Part shown: positions 6,221 through 6,396 of the stretch, one piece after another
Layout: every line of letters starts with the position of its first letter
Position numbering within the stretch: position 1 is the stretch's first letter
Origin: Halobacteriales archaeon QH_10_65_19
Lineage (GTDB): Archaea > Halobacteriota > Halobacteria > Halobacteriales > Haloarculaceae
Direction: 5' to 3'
Length of the DNA stretch: 6,396 nt
Assembly: GCA_003022085.1 (NCBI GenBank)
Contig: PXQK01000028.1
Location: 1 to 6,396 of the forward strand
Translations under genes and position numbers: made by a program
Notes under the pieces: generated by a model
The model's input: only the letters and a program-made list of their open reading frames with translations
Told to the model about the DNA's origin: nothing
Databases searched by the model: none

Positions 6221-6228
6221 AATTATAA
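6221..6228 (+). promoter_or_regulatory. TATA-like box for the Tat-exported protein gene
   Basis: AATTATAA follows directly on the stop of the 47-aa gene and is the only strongly A/T-rich patch nearby. It lies about 23 bases before the ATG at 6248, which fits a transcript with little or no leader. Confidence 0.55.
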
Positions 6229-6247
6229 GTGATTAGAGAGAGACTGT

Positions 6248-6396
6248 ATGCCAATGGATCAGGACACACACGACACAACTGACACGGACGACGATCAGCA
6301 GTCCCGGCCGGGGACGGCGGAGGACGCGACAAGACACCTGCCGACGACGCGACGGACGTTCCTCGGGTCTGTCGCCGCGGCGTCAGTGCTGTCGGG
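6248..6396 (+). CDS. Tat-exported protein, N-terminus only
   Basis: The gene runs off the right edge of the window after 49 complete codons. The visible part starts MPMDQDTHDTTDTDDD and carries a twin-arginine signal, TTRRTFLGSVAAASVLSG (residues 33-50), matching the Tat consensus with RR at 35-36 followed by a short alanine-rich hydrophobic core. Export in folded form through the Tat system is usual for haloarchaeal secreted and lipid-anchored proteins. The region before the twin arginines is about 34 residues, unusually long and rich in Asp and Thr. No lipobox Cys is reached before the window ends. A second ATG at 6254 would shorten the protein by two residues. The mature function cannot be guessed from what is present. 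Confidence 0.85.
   Translation, partial: MPMDQDTHDTTDTDDDQQSRPGTAEDATRHLPTTRRTFLGSVAAASVLS

Overview
The window reads as haloarchaeal chromosome. Coding regions are GC-rich with strong G/C preference at third codon positions. The proteins are rich in Asp and Glu, A/T-rich promoter-like boxes sit close to start codons, and there is a twin-arginine export signal with a short hydrophobic stretch. The rRNA methyltransferase-like gene paired with a small PUA-like gene also fits Halobacteria, as far as I recall. I cannot name a genus.

Layout. (1) 26-3935, + strand: a hydantoinase/oxoprolinase operon, hyuA followed by hyuB with an ATGA start/stop overlap. hyuA looks intact. hyuB is broken by an apparent one-base deletion near 2724-2727, which splits it into a 228-aa N-terminal ORF and an out-of-frame C-terminal ORF. 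Both halves keep family motifs, so this is either a recent mutation or a sequence error. (2) 3936-4522: a long, partly AT-rich stretch holding one candidate 49-aa ORF (4057-4206) with a TATA-like box about 30 bases upstream. It ends in a hairpin with a T-run that probably terminates the convergent genes to its right. (3) 4523-5985, - strand: a two-gene operon for RNA modification. An RsmB/NOP2/Sun-type m5C methyltransferase is followed, with a one-base overlap, by a small protein resembling the C-terminal PUA-like domain that is fused to such enzymes elsewhere. (4) 6077-6220, + strand: a 47-aa very acidic protein of unknown function, divergent from the methyltransferase. (5) 6248 to the window end, + strand: the N-terminus of a Tat-exported protein with its own TATA-like box.

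HyuA and HyuB would act together as an ATP-dependent amidohydrolase or carboxylase-like enzyme on a cyclic amide or ketone; the substrate cannot be assigned. The methyltransferase and PUA-like protein probably act together on tRNA or rRNA. The two operons converge and show no obvious functional link. I see no mobile element, CRISPR array, tRNA or rRNA gene. Nothing here clearly amounts to a new system; the points most worth checking are the hyuB frameshift, the separately encoded methyltransferase and PUA-like domain, and the two small ORFs.
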